From NCBI RefSeq assembly GCF_037126435.1, contig NZ_CP147020.1:4601001-4665000 (forward strand): 64,000 bases of DNA, in the 5' to 3' direction. Each line of letters starts with the position of its first letter. Position 1 is the stretch's first letter. Position numbers and translations under genes: made by a program. Source of the stretch: Bernardetia sp. ABR2-2B. GTDB taxonomy: Bacteria; Bacteroidota; Bacteroidia; Cytophagales; Bernardetiaceae. The notes beneath the pieces were generated by a model that had not been told where the DNA came from, searched no databases, and worked only from the letters and a program-made list of their open reading frames with translations. Below, piece after piece: positions 36,997 through 46,191 of the stretch.

Positions 36997-37284
36997 ATGA
37001 GCAAATTAAATAAACTTCCAGTATTCAAAGAAACAGTATATTTAATATTAGACGGTGAAACTTCACATAAAGAAGAAGCAGAATTTATGAAATTCATAGC
37101 TACCTCAACATGGCACCGAGAATACTTTGAAAACGAAAAACAATTGCATATGCTCATCAAAAAAAGTATAGAAAGACAGCCAATGCCATTCAATCTACAA
37201 GAACTCATACAAGGCAAAGTACACGAAGAAATGGAAAAGAACGAAAGTATGGAAAGCGAAAAAGAAAAAGCTAGAAAAAACTAG
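36997..37284 (+). CDS. cysteine-less anti-sigma-factor-like protein
   Basis: A 95-residue protein from the ATG at 36997; the frame is open from 36853 but the additional part shows no domain. KLPVFKETVYLILDGETSHK and EEAEFMKFIATSTWHREYFE match the shape of zinc-binding anti-sigma domains (helix, LDGE turn, helix, H-x3-C-x2-C). Where those have the cysteine pair this protein reads STWHREYF, and it contains no cysteine at all. The tail is highly charged. Homology is by pattern only and the regulated sigma factor is unknown. Confidence 0.45.
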   Translation: MSKLNKLPVFKETVYLILDGETSHKEEAEFMKFIATSTWHREYFENEKQLHMLIKKSIERQPMPFNLQELIQGKVHEEMEKNESMESEKEKARKN

Positions 37285-37318
37285 AGAACAAGTTATAATA
37301 ATACAGACAATTTTAAAT

Positions 37319-37368
37319 CAAAAAACTCTTCATTCAGAATTATATAAAATTCGTATGAAGAGTTTTTT
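37319..37368. terminator. bidirectional terminator
   Basis: AAAACTCTTCAT / ATGAAGAGTTTT, a 12-bp perfect stem with a 21-base loop, flanked by A and T tracts, between convergent genes. Confidence 0.8.
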
Positions 37369-37393
37369 TATGTATTGAGATTTTTAGAATAAC

Positions 37394-38458
37394 CTACTTA
37401 AAACAAATATCATTTGGAATGACACCTACTTTATAACGATTTACTTCTCTTTTCGTCTGTAAGTCATATTCAAAAATATAACCTTCTTGTTGATAATCCA
37501 GAGCATCAGCAAAAAGTAAGCGTCCGTTTTTTGGAGAAATGATAGCATTATAAATGAGTGTATTTGTTGTTCCTAATCCTTCAATAAAAGGAGTTTGGGG
37601 AAGGCGAGAGTCTGTCTCAAAACTAGAGAGTTGATACAAGTCATTATCATAAATCCAATATAAATCATTATTATAAATACTCAAAAAATCAGGTCTTTCT
37701 TCTTCATCAAATACTCTGCTTTCACTACTTCGTACATCTGAAAGTGAAGAAGTAATAAGTCTGGCTCTTTCAGAATCTGAACCTGTTGCCAAAATCCAAA
37801 TTCGGTTTTGTGCTTCGTCTGCAACGATGCTCTTCGAACCTTTAGGCGTTGTGATAGTATGAATAATTTCATCATTGTTAGTATCAATTACCCAAACTTT
37901 GTCTGCATCATGAGAATTTATCCAAACATAATCTCCTAGTTTTACCATCTCTTCTGTCCATTCTGTTGTTCTTATTTCTCCTGTAATTTCATTACTTTCT
38001 AAATCAATTATATAAATCAAATCTCTATAAATAGTCGTTACATAAGCCTTTGAATCATTTATTCCTAAAAAATAACGAGGAGAATGAAGATTTTCAATAG
38101 TTGCTATTCTATCTAAAGTTGTGGGGTTTACGACTTCTACTTTCTGAGAATTATTAACTACAATATATCCTTTTCCATTATGAATAGTCATTGATTGCCC
38201 TACATTTCCTAAAGGCTCGTTATTTACTCTTTCAAAAATATTATTTTCTACTCTTCCTTTGTCTATTCCGTCTTGATGAATAAAAGTAAGTGTTGCTTTT
38301 CCCCAATCAAAATTTCCTTCATTGACTACAAAAAAGCCGTTTTGATAATCTTTTGAGGGTTCGCCTTCATCTATACCGATAGGCGATTGTCCATCTATTT
38401 CACACGATGAAAGTATAAAAAAACAAGAAAGACAGAATAAGTAAAATAAATTTTTCAT
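37394..38458 (-). CDS. DUF5074/YncE-like beta-propeller lipoprotein
   Basis: A 354-residue protein. The signal peptide ends in FFILSSCE, a lipobox with Cys19. The mature protein reads as a seven-bladed YncE-type propeller: NGFFVVNEGNFDWGKATLTF, SMTIHNGKGYIVVNNSQKVE, VTTIYRDLIYIIDLESNEIT, DYVWINSHDADKVWVIDTNN and PKNGRLLFADALDYQQEGYI. DUF5074 members often accompany TonB-dependent receptors for metal chelates; no receptor is here, so the ligand is unknown. It has its own terminator. Confidence 0.85.
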   Translation of the reverse strand: MKNLFYLFCLSCFFILSSCEIDGQSPIGIDEGEPSKDYQNGFFVVNEGNFDWGKATLTFIHQDGIDKGRVENNIFERVNNEPLGNVGQSMTIHNGKGYIVVNNSQKVEVVNPTTLDRIATIENLHSPRYFLGINDSKAYVTTIYRDLIYIIDLESNEITGEIRTTEWTEEMVKLGDYVWINSHDADKVWVIDTNNDEIIHTITTPKGSKSIVADEAQNRIWILATGSDSERARLITSSLSDVRSSESRVFDEEERPDFLSIYNNDLYWIYDNDLYQLSSFETDSRLPQTPFIEGLGTTNTLIYNAIISPKNGRLLFADALDYQQEGYIFEYDLQTKREVNRYKVGVIPNDICFK

Positions 38459-38571
38459 AAGAATAGAATTTGGATTTGTTTAAGTAAAATAAAACGCAAA
38501 TCTACAAAAACAAAAAACTTGCCTTAGACAAGAAAAGTGTTTTTTTTGAAAAAAGAATTAACATAAAATTC

Positions 38572-39456
38572 TTAAAATTCCAATTCTCTTTCCAAAACAA
38601 CAGAATCTTGTTCTAACTTATCATTTCTAAAATAGAATACACTTCGCCATTTTTCACCCTTTTCTATTTCGGAGAAGGGGATTTGGTATTCTTGTAGGAG
38701 AATTGATTCTGCTTGTATATCACAAAATCCACAACCATCATAAGATGTTTCTAATACATGAAATTTATCATAATTTGATTTTATGTTATAGGTTTGGTTT
38801 ATAAAAACATGACCTCTATAATAATTAATCCAGTCTACAGAAATTGTATCTCCCAAAAATGCGACTTTTTTCGATGGAATTCCCATAAACGAATAATTAG
38901 GATCAATACATTGACATTCTCCTATTCGTGACCTCAAAATTGATTTAATATTTATAGATACAGATATGACTTTTTTCTGTTCTTCAAATGAAATAACATT
39001 TTTTTTGAAAATACCTCCTAAGTTTTGTATCACTAAATACTGTTTTAGCGAATCATCTAATTGACCAACTTTTGCAAATACTTCTTGAATTTTTGATTTA
39101 CTCTCCTTCCAATTCTTTGATAAAAAAATGTTTTTGATAATAGAATCCAATGGCTTTAATGTTCTATATGTTTCTTTGTATTTTTCATAAAAAGCTATTT
39201 CTCTTTTAGAAGTAAATTTTTTACCTATTTCTGAAAAAGAATTTTTATTGGCTATTAAATAACCTGACCGAGCTATATAGGCATCAAAATACTTATTTTC
39301 TTTTTCTGCTAACTTAGATGAAGAATTCAAAATATAGCTTTTACTCTCTTCATTTATAACTCGTAATTCTTCTAAGTTAAAATAATTTTTCGCTGTCAGA
39401 AGCGAAGCAGCAATGATGGCAGCAATCAATACAGTATTTATAATTTTAGTAAGCAT
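38572..39456 (-). CDS. membrane-anchored protein of unknown function (second of a pair)
   Basis: A 294-residue protein: a membrane helix at 5-22 (IINTVLIAAIIAASLLTAKN), then about 130 residues of helices, then a beta-rich C-terminal domain with four cysteines in two pairs (GECQCIDPNY and YDGCGFCDI) that may bind metal or form disulfides. I recognise no family. It starts 6 bases after the stop of the gene at 39463 and shares its architecture of N-terminal anchor, helical region and beta-rich end, so the pair probably work together. Confidence 0.7.
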   Translation of the reverse strand: MLTKIINTVLIAAIIAASLLTAKNYFNLEELRVINEESKSYILNSSSKLAEKENKYFDAYIARSGYLIANKNSFSEIGKKFTSKREIAFYEKYKETYRTLKPLDSIIKNIFLSKNWKESKSKIQEVFAKVGQLDDSLKQYLVIQNLGGIFKKNVISFEEQKKVISVSINIKSILRSRIGECQCIDPNYSFMGIPSKKVAFLGDTISVDWINYYRGHVFINQTYNIKSNYDKFHVLETSYDGCGFCDIQAESILLQEYQIPFSEIEKGEKWRSVFYFRNDKLEQDSVVLERELEF

Positions 39457-39462
39457 AAAAAA

Positions 39463-40368
39463 TTACTTTTTAGGTATAATTTTGAAATCAATATCATATT
39501 CAGAAGTTTTAGAGTAATGAAATTGTCCGTCATCAAATAAGAATTTAGGTCGCAAAGTTGTATCTCCTAGAGAAGAAAGAACGTGATAGGTTTTTGATTT
39601 TTCTAATGTAAAATATACAGAATCTTCAAAAGTAAAAGATTGATTGTAAGGATTATTTTCATCTATTCGTTCTTTTTGATATTCAGTTCGATACTGTGTA
39701 TCAGATTGAAAATAGAATACCTTTATTGTCATTTTTTGATTTTCATAATTTGGAATAAGCGTAGAATAGCCTTCAAAATGGTTAGATGAATAAGAGGTTG
39801 GAAACTGCTTTTTGTTTGCTGTGAAAATAGAATCAGCTATTTGAATTATTTCTTTACGCTGTTTGTATAAATCTAGCCAAATTTTGAAGTTATCTTTTTC
39901 TTCCCAGTTTACTTTAGGAATAGTAGCAAAAGGTGCAGATTGATTTTGTAAACCTTCTAAATGAGATTTTATTGTATTTATGTAGTCTTGTTTTGTGTGT
40001 TTATTGAATAAATACTTTGAATTTTTTATATGATGTAGGGAGGCTTCTCTTTCAAAATCATTTACAGCTTCTAAATAAAGTTGATAATTTTTAGGAATAG
40101 AATAATACAGTTTCTCCTTTGGGTCAAAATTACTATGTTTTACAGAATGTCTTGCTGAATCTATAAAACTACGTTTGACTTCTTCTAAAAAAGAAAGGTT
40201 ATCATAATAAATGACACCACTTTTTATATCACTTGCTTCAATAGCAAGGTTTTGAGTTTCCTCAATAAACTTTTCATTTTCATTTTCTTGCCAAAAATAA
40301 AAACACCAAAAAGCCACAGCCAAGAAAGCCAAAAGAAGTGTAGATTTATTTATAGTTCGTTTTTTCAT
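39463..40368 (-). CDS. membrane-anchored protein of unknown function (first of a pair)
   Basis: A 301-residue protein with an N-terminal helix (STLLLAFLAVAFWCFYFW, about 9-26), a helical middle rich in charged residues, and a beta-rich C-terminus (MTIKVFYFQSDTQY, FTFEDSVYFTLEKSKTYHV). No recognised domain. It lies 6 bases upstream of a protein with the same layout, and a perfect 34-bp palindrome (40395-40428) stands just before it. The layout recalls small gliding or envelope components but that is only an impression. Confidence 0.7.
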   Translation of the reverse strand: MKKRTINKSTLLLAFLAVAFWCFYFWQENENEKFIEETQNLAIEASDIKSGVIYYDNLSFLEEVKRSFIDSARHSVKHSNFDPKEKLYYSIPKNYQLYLEAVNDFEREASLHHIKNSKYLFNKHTKQDYINTIKSHLEGLQNQSAPFATIPKVNWEEKDNFKIWLDLYKQRKEIIQIADSIFTANKKQFPTSYSSNHFEGYSTLIPNYENQKMTIKVFYFQSDTQYRTEYQKERIDENNPYNQSFTFEDSVYFTLEKSKTYHVLSSLGDTTLRPKFLFDDGQFHYSKTSEYDIDFKIIPKK

Positions 40369-40394
40369 GGGCTAAAAATCGTTTAATCATAAGA

Positions 40395-40428
40395 AAACCC
40401 TAAGGGTCTTCGAAGACCCTTAGGGTTT
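40395..40428. repeat. perfect 34-bp palindrome
   Basis: AAACCCTAAGGGTCTTC followed by its exact reverse complement, with no loop. It lies between two minus-strand genes. A degenerate relative, CCCTAAGA...TCTTAGGG, is at 63949-63975. T tracts are short, so it is not a typical terminator. Confidence 0.85.
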
Positions 40429-40433
40429 AAACT

Positions 40434-41345
40434 CTACTTATAAAAATCATCAACAGCCTTTTGAGCATCTACAAAATCAAATTCAAAACCTGCTTTTACT
40501 ATTTTATCTTCACTTGCTTTTATACTTCTCAAAACCGATTCTGCTTGCTGCCCTAAAAGCAAATACATAGCAGGTTCGGGGACGTTTGGCAAAAACAATG
40601 GTTTATCTAAAGAATTTGCAATAATACGTGTCAGTTCTGCATTAGTTACAGGATTTGGAGCAACAGCATTGAAAGTTCCTTGCATTTTCTCATCTTCAAT
40701 AGCTTTTATAAAAATTCTACAAAGGTCGTCGATATGAATCCACGAAACGACTTGATTTCCATCTCCCAAAGCAGCACCAGCCCACGCTTTTACAGGTTTT
40801 GCCATCTCTACAAGTGCGCCACCTTTATCGCTCAAAACAATTCCGATACGAATAATAGAAGAACGAAGGTTTGAAGGAATTTTTGCGTGTTCTTTTTCCC
40901 ATTCTACACAAACTTGCGCCAAAAAATCACTTCCTGCTGCATCTTCTTCGTGTTTTAAAGTTGTTTTATCACTCTCTTCAATTCCATAATAACCAATCGC
41001 AGACGCACCAATATAGGTTTTGACGTGATGGTCTAAAACAGTCAGTTTTTCTACCAAAAGAGCCGTTGAAAGGGTTCGGCTTTCCATTATTTTTTCTTTT
41101 TGAGAATCAATCCACGCCTTTTCCATAATACCAGTTCCTGCCAAATGAATGACACAATCAGCTTTTTGGATAGCTTCTTCTTCCATTTCTCCTGCTTCTA
41201 CGTCCCATTCATAGACCGTAACCCCTGGAATATGACCTCCAGAACGGCTAAGATGCATGACTTCATAATTTCCACTTGCTAATAAAAGTTCGGTAAGGCG
41301 ACTTCCGACAAGTCCAGAACCTCCTGTAATCAATATTTTTTTCAT
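40434..41345 (-). CDS. TIGR01777-family NAD-dependent epimerase/dehydratase
   Basis: A 303-residue extended short-chain dehydrogenase. MKKILITGGSGLVGSRLTEL is the Rossmann start; CVIHLAGTGIMEKAWID, TYIGASAIGYYGIEE, SSIIRIGIVLSDKGGALVEM and VSWIHIDDLCRIFIKAIEDE follow in family order, ending in the DUF1731 tail (PNPVTNAELTRIIANSLDKP). The GASAIGYYG segment has the tyrosine and lacks the canonical YxxxK lysine, as usual for this family. The related E. coli protein is YfcH; the substrate is unknown. Confidence 0.9.
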   Translation of the reverse strand: MKKILITGGSGLVGSRLTELLLASGNYEVMHLSRSGGHIPGVTVYEWDVEAGEMEEEAIQKADCVIHLAGTGIMEKAWIDSQKEKIMESRTLSTALLVEKLTVLDHHVKTYIGASAIGYYGIEESDKTTLKHEEDAAGSDFLAQVCVEWEKEHAKIPSNLRSSIIRIGIVLSDKGGALVEMAKPVKAWAGAALGDGNQVVSWIHIDDLCRIFIKAIEDEKMQGTFNAVAPNPVTNAELTRIIANSLDKPLFLPNVPEPAMYLLLGQQAESVLRSIKASEDKIVKAGFEFDFVDAQKAVDDFYK

Positions 41346-41550
41346 AAAATAAATAGAATCAAAAAATGTAGTTGTAAAAATGATTTAATAAAATACTTAA
41401 CTCTAATTTTTGAAAAACGTTTTGAGTTTTTCTAAACAAGTTATCCTTTTAATTTGTAAATTTACAAGTAGTTATTTTCTACTAAAAATTATCAAAGGAA
41501 TAAAAATTAGATAAACTACTACCTTCATACTGATAATTTAATCAAATTAG

Positions 41551-41580
41551 GTCGTAATTTTTAATCCGTAATCCGTAATT
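41551..41580. repeat. family B CGTAAT repeat upstream of the Rpn-type gene
   Basis: GTCGTAATTTTTAATCCGTA then ATCCGTAATTG, ending 11 bases before the ATG at 41592. Nearly the same as the copies upstream of pyrD and mcrC. Confidence 0.6.
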
Positions 41581-41591
41581 GTCTTAAAATT

Positions 41592-42509
41592 ATGTCCACA
41601 AAAGAAAAATATCTAAATCCATTTACTGATTTTGGTTTCAAAAAACTGTTTGGTTCAGAAGTGAATGCTGATATTTTGATTAACTTTTTGAATGCAATTT
41701 TACCAAAAGAAGTACAAATAACTCACCTTACATATCTCAAAACCGAACACATAGGACATTCAGAAATTGATAGAAAGGTGGTTTATGATGTTTATTGTGA
41801 AAATGAAAAGGGCGAAAAGTTTATAGTAGAATTACAGAAGGCAAGACAAAAATATTTTAAGGAAAGGACTATTTTTTACTCTACTTTTCCAATTCAAGAA
41901 CAAGCTATAAGAGGAGATTGGAATTTTGATTTGAAGGCTGTCTATACGGTTTCTATTTTAGACTTTTTGATTGGTAATAATTCTTACGCTACTAAAAAAC
42001 AGGAAATAAAGGAGAATAAATCGGTTAAGAAAACAGCTAAATTAATGGATATCGAAACGAATGAAATTTTTTATGATAAACTAACATATGTTCAAATTCA
42101 TATTCCTCTTTTTGTAAAAGAAGAAGGCGAGTTAGAAACGATAGAAGATAAATGGTTTTACATCATTCGCAACTTACAACGCTTTCAAAACCGACCTGCT
42201 GCTTTAGAAGAGCATATTTTTGATAAAGTTTTCGAAACTGCTGAAATTGCAATGTTTGATAAACAAGAAAGAATGGCATATGAAGATAGTTTGAAAAATT
42301 ATAGAGATATAAAAAATGTGATTGACACAGCAAAAGAGGAAGCCGAAAAAAAAGGCAAAAAGGAAGGCAAAAAGGAAGGAAAGCAAGAAAAAGCAATAGA
42401 AATTACTAAAAACCTCCTTCGAAGTGGGTTGTCTGAAAAAATGATAGCAGAAAATACAGGACTTTCTATTGAAGAAGTACAAAGAATAGCCAAATCATTA
42501 AATACATAA
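41592..42509 (+). CDS. Rpn-family PD-(D/E)XK nuclease
   Basis: A 305-residue protein of the Rpn/YhgA group, related to putative transposases. NPFTDFGFKKLFGSEVNADI is the family N-terminus; the nuclease core has D66 (VVYDVYCEN), then E80-x-Q82 (FIVELQKARQ) in PD-(D/E)XK spacing. Near the C-terminus a KKG-KKEG-KKEG repeat forms a basic hinge before a helix-turn-helix-like end (LSEKMIAENTGLSIEEVQRI). Rpn proteins promote RecA-independent recombination in E. coli and have been linked to phage defence. It is isolated, with no transposon ends visible. Confidence 0.9.
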   Translation: MSTKEKYLNPFTDFGFKKLFGSEVNADILINFLNAILPKEVQITHLTYLKTEHIGHSEIDRKVVYDVYCENEKGEKFIVELQKARQKYFKERTIFYSTFPIQEQAIRGDWNFDLKAVYTVSILDFLIGNNSYATKKQEIKENKSVKKTAKLMDIETNEIFYDKLTYVQIHIPLFVKEEGELETIEDKWFYIIRNLQRFQNRPAALEEHIFDKVFETAEIAMFDKQERMAYEDSLKNYRDIKNVIDTAKEEAEKKGKKEGKKEGKQEKAIEITKNLLRSGLSEKMIAENTGLSIEEVQRIAKSLNT

Positions 42510-42572
42510 GAAGAATGGAATCAATATAAGGCTATCTAAATAAACTTTGAGCAAAATACTTTAAAAAAATCC

Positions 42573-42603
42573 TTGCTTTTAAAGATTATAGTCTGTACTT
42601 TTG
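42573..42603 (+). promoter_or_regulatory. promoter of the ATP synthase cluster
   Basis: TTG (42573-42575), 20 bases, TACTTTTG (42596-42603), 69 bases before the first gene. Confidence 0.65.
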
Positions 42604-42671
42604 CACCCAAATTAAGGGTAAGCCTTGAAAAATCAATGTCTTTAAAAAGTACCTAAAAAGCTTCTAGAAAA

Positions 42672-43094
42672 GTGTCTGAAAATAACCTATCAGAATCTAC
42701 TAAGAAAAAAATTACTCGTTCGTACCATCTTCAGTTTGGAGGTTTTGCGCTTGTAATGCTTCTTTGTATGCTTGTTTTTCAGTTCTTTGTAACTCAATAT
42801 TATATCTCTCAAACGTGGGGCGTTTATATTGGAATTACACTTTTGTACTGGGTTACAGGAATGATAACCTTACGTTTTTTGGGAAGTGCTAATTTTGGTT
42901 ATGCTATGATGGTTTCCAAAATGGTAAGAATGCTTTTTTGTGCTTCTGCTCTACTTGCCTATGTGATGATAAGTAGCGAAGGAGTGGTAAGTATGGCTTT
43001 TGTGATGCTTTTTTTATATTTTGGTTATTTATTGTTTGAAATTCGTGCATTGTTACCTAACTTGCAGCGCAATTCAGAACAAGACTCAGAATAA
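42672..43094 (+). CDS. AtpI-like membrane protein heading the ATP synthase cluster
   Basis: A 140-residue protein with a GTG start and about four membrane helices (FGGFALVMLLCMLVFQFF, WGVYIGITLLYWVTGMITL, MLFCASALLAYVMIS, VVSMAFVMLFLYFGYLLFE). Its position just before atpB and its topology match AtpI-type proteins, which help c-ring assembly or magnesium supply. Sequence similarity to AtpI is weak by eye, so the name is by context. It is 107 bases upstream of atpB. Confidence 0.65.
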   Translation: MSENNLSESTKKKITRSYHLQFGGFALVMLLCMLVFQFFVTQYYISQTWGVYIGITLLYWVTGMITLRFLGSANFGYAMMVSKMVRMLFCASALLAYVMISSEGVVSMAFVMLFLYFGYLLFEIRALLPNLQRNSEQDSE

Positions 43095-43201
43095 GCCATA
43101 AATGTTATTAACGTTTTTATACGTTTCTAGTTCAATTTAGGTTTAGATAAAAAGAAATTAATTTTCAGCGTAAATTATAAATTACACTAATACGGAATCA
43201 A

Positions 43202-44362
43202 GTGAAGAATAACATTTTACCTTTCATCAATCTCAACAACTGCTTAAAAATTACCTTTTTGAGTGTTTTGTTTTCAATTTTTACTTTTTCTGCGTTTGCA
43301 CAAGAAGGGAATGAAGAACAAACCAATACAGAGATTCAAAATGTAATTGAGGATGATAAGTTCAATATTACAGAAATGATTAATCATCACATTCTTGATG
43401 CTCACGAATGGCATTTTTATACGAACATAGGAGAAGATGGTAAAGAACACCACGTTTCGCTTCCTCTTCCCATCATTGTTTATACAAATGGACAACTTGA
43501 TGTATTCTCTTCTGGAGAGTTTCATCATGCTCCAATGAAAAATATAATTACAACAGAGGATTCTAGTGATGATAACTTACGTCCAGTAGTAACAAAAGGA
43601 GATTATAACTATATACTAGACCACGAACACGTAAAAGTAGTAGATAATAATGGTAAAATCTTAGAAGATATTCACCCTCTTGATTTATCAATTACAAAAA
43701 ATGTAGCTTCAATGATGATAGCAGCAATTTTACTTCTTATTGTTGGTTTCAGTATTGCAGGTGCATATAAAAAACGTGAAGGACAAGCACCAAAAGGAAT
43801 GCAATCATTCTTTGAGCCTATCATTGTTTATCTTCGTGATGATTTGGCTATTCCAAACATTGGAGAGCATAAATACAAAAAATATTTTCCGTATCTATTG
43901 ACATTGTTTTTCTTTATTTGGTTCAATAACCTTTTAGGATTACTTCCAACAGGTGCAAATACTTCTGGGAATATTGCTTTTACCCTTACTTTGGCTGCTC
44001 TTACGCTTCTTATCACAAACTTTTCAGGAAATAAGCATTATTGGAAACACATCTTTGCAATGCCAGGTGTGCCAATTCCACTTCTTTTAATAATGATTCC
44101 AGTAGAGATTATTGGGATTTTTACTAAGCCAATCGCTCTTATGATTCGTCTTTTTGCTAATATCACAGCAGGACACACAATTATTTTAGCACTTATCGGT
44201 ATTATATTCATCTTCAAAAATTATATTTTGGGTGTTCCTATTGTTCCTTTTGTTTTTGCTATGATGTGTTTAGAGTTATTTGTTGCGCTCTTACAAGCGT
44301 ATATCTTTACGCTTCTTACGGCTCTTTTTATTGGTCAAGCTATTGCAGATGACCATCATTAG
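43202..44362 (+). CDS. atpB: ATP synthase F0 subunit a
   Basis: Forms the proton half-channels beside the c ring. The 386-residue protein starts at GTG and has a signal peptide (FSIFTFSAFAQ) and an extra N-terminal periplasmic region of about 150 residues, which is normal in Bacteroidota. The membrane domain begins near 158. The essential arginine is R316 in MIRLFANITAGH, with PVEIIGIFTKPIAL before it and QAYIFTLLTALFIG after it. The gene is followed by a 248-base spacer to atpE carrying a family D repeat. Confidence 0.95.
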   Translation: MKNNILPFINLNNCLKITFLSVLFSIFTFSAFAQEGNEEQTNTEIQNVIEDDKFNITEMINHHILDAHEWHFYTNIGEDGKEHHVSLPLPIIVYTNGQLDVFSSGEFHHAPMKNIITTEDSSDDNLRPVVTKGDYNYILDHEHVKVVDNNGKILEDIHPLDLSITKNVASMMIAAILLLIVGFSIAGAYKKREGQAPKGMQSFFEPIIVYLRDDLAIPNIGEHKYKKYFPYLLTLFFFIWFNNLLGLLPTGANTSGNIAFTLTLAALTLLITNFSGNKHYWKHIFAMPGVPIPLLLIMIPVEIIGIFTKPIALMIRLFANITAGHTIILALIGIIFIFKNYILGVPIVPFVFAMMCLELFVALLQAYIFTLLTALFIGQAIADDHH

Positions 44363-44458
44363 TCAGTTATCAGTTAAATACAATTACTGTAAATTATAAA
44401 GCTGACTATTTCAAAAGAAGAAAGATAGTAGATTTGAACTGTAATTAATTATTGTATT

Positions 44459-44487
44459 ACTTCTAAAATCTAATTTCTAACTTCTAC
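44459..44487. repeat. family D repeat in the atpB-atpE spacer
   Basis: ACTTCTAAAATCTAATTTCT then AACTTCTAC; related to 17223-17427 and 23241-23270. The 248-base spacer contains no gene. Confidence 0.45.
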
Positions 44488-44577
44488 CTTTATTTTCGGA
44501 TAAATTTCAGAATACAAGACAATTATTTTAAAACGGTAGGTTTTATTTAAGCATTTGTATTCATTTTATATAGTTAA

Positions 44578-44877
<300 letters not shown>

Positions 44878-44890
44878 GAAATATAAAAAT

Positions 44891-44921
44891 GAAGTAGTAA
44901 CAAATTAGTTGTTGCTACTTC
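44891..44921 (+). promoter_or_regulatory. intercistronic hairpin after atpE
   Basis: GAAGTAGtAACAA / TTGTTgCTACTTC with a 5-base loop, then GTTTT. It could act as a partial terminator or protect the 3' end of the upstream message. Confidence 0.5.
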
Positions 44922-45079
44922 GTTTTAATAATCTAATATTATAAAAAGAAATTTATCAGTATTTCAATTTAACTGTCTGACATTTTAAAGTATCAGATAA
45001 AAAAGATATTCTGTTATTTGTATTTTACAAATAACAATAAAACAAAGAATTTAATTTATACCTTATATATTTAATCATT

Positions 45080-45589
45080 ATGCTTCTCCAACTCAATCCA
45101 CTTATTACGCCTAATGTTGGTCTTATTTTTTGGACAGGACTAATCTTTATCTTGCTTGTTCTTATTTTGGGCAAGTTTGTTTGGCCTACTATTACAAAAG
45201 CTCTTTCAGACCGTGAGCGTTCTATTGAAGAGGCTCTCAAAGCTGCTGAAGCTGCTCGTATGGCAAAGGCAGACTTGGAAAATGAAATTGAAAAAATTCG
45301 TCAAGAAGGACGTGTTGAGCGTGAGCAAATGATGAAAGAAACTCGTCAAGTTGCTTCTAAAATGGAAGAAGATGCTCGTGAAAAAGCAACTGCTGAATAT
45401 AACCGTATTTTGGAAGATGCAAAACGTGAGATTGATTCACAAAAGCAAAATGCTATGGCTGATGTTAAAAATCAAGTTGCCAAACTTTCTTTAGAGATTG
45501 CTGAAAAATTAGTGAAAGAACAATTAGCTAATGACTCTGCTCAAAAACAACTTGTAGAAACTTATTTGAATGATATTAAAGTAAATTAA
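45080..45589 (+). CDS. atpF: ATP synthase F0 subunit b
   Basis: A 169-residue peripheral-stalk protein: one N-terminal membrane helix (VGLIFWTGLIFILLVLILGK) and a long charged helix (LSDRERSIEEALKAAEAARM, EEDAREKATAEYNRILEDAK). Normal family length. It lies about 200 bases downstream of atpE and 50 upstream of atpH. The upstream spacer carries a CTGTCTGACATTTTAAAGTA sequence resembling part of the block at 33787. Confidence 0.95.
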   Translation: MLLQLNPLITPNVGLIFWTGLIFILLVLILGKFVWPTITKALSDRERSIEEALKAAEAARMAKADLENEIEKIRQEGRVEREQMMKETRQVASKMEEDAREKATAEYNRILEDAKREIDSQKQNAMADVKNQVAKLSLEIAEKLVKEQLANDSAQKQLVETYLNDIKVN

Positions 45590-45639
45590 TCTTTTACAAT
45601 TCATTTTAATTTTCTATAAAGAATAAACTAAAAAAAAAT

Positions 45640-46176
45640 ATGTCAGATATTCGTGTTGCTTCTCGTTATGCCAAGTCAGTTTTTGATTTAGCCAATGAAC
45701 ACTCTATTTTAGAAGAGGTGCATAATGATATGGTAAGTATCAAAGAAACTGTTGAAGAAAGCAGAGAGTTAGAACTTGCACTCAAAAGTCCGATTATCAA
45801 CTCTTCAAAAAAGTTATCTATTCTCAATTCTCTTTTTGGAAGTAGCAATGACTTGACTAAGAAATTTTTTACACTAGTTGTTAAGAAAGGACGTGAAGCA
45901 GACTTATTTGAAACTGCAAAACAATTTCACTTACTTTATAATTCTAAAAAAGAAATTGGAATGGCAGAAGTAATTACTCCTTTTGAGCTTACAGAAGATT
46001 TACGTAATTCTTTTAAAGAGAAAGTACGCAAACTCTCAAGTAAAGAAAGTGTAGAATTAAAAGAAAAAGTAGATAAAAGCCTTATTGGAGGCTTTATCTT
46101 AAACTTTGAAGGAAAGCAAATTGATGATTCTGTCAAAACTCGTCTTCAAAAGTTAGAACAATCGTTAGTAAAATAA
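45640..46176 (+). CDS. atpH: ATP synthase F1 subunit delta
   Basis: A 178-residue protein linking the top of F1 to the b stalk. SDIRVASRYAKSVFDLANEH and the C-terminal LIGGFILNFEGKQIDDSVKT with RLQKLEQSLVK are typical. It is 50 bases after atpF and about 166 before atpA, a spacer holding two hairpins and a -7-like element. Confidence 0.95.
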   Translation: MSDIRVASRYAKSVFDLANEHSILEEVHNDMVSIKETVEESRELELALKSPIINSSKKLSILNSLFGSSNDLTKKFFTLVVKKGREADLFETAKQFHLLYNSKKEIGMAEVITPFELTEDLRNSFKEKVRKLSSKESVELKEKVDKSLIGGFILNFEGKQIDDSVKTRLQKLEQSLVK

Positions 46177-46191
46177 CAAAATATAAAATTC

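Noticed and set aside
42340-42390. Possible CRISPR-like or tandem DNA repeat
   Set aside because: The repetition AAAAAGGAAGGC is codon repetition for KKEG within the nuclease gene, not an array with spacers. No CRISPR array was seen anywhere.
42163-42493. Several antisense frames opposite the Rpn-type gene
   Set aside because: They are Phe/Leu-rich reflections of the lysine-rich end of the real gene, lack leaders and overlap it fully.
41592-42509. Rpn-type gene as an insertion sequence
   Set aside because: No terminal inverted repeats or target duplication flank it; the upstream repeat is the dispersed family B found elsewhere without such a gene.
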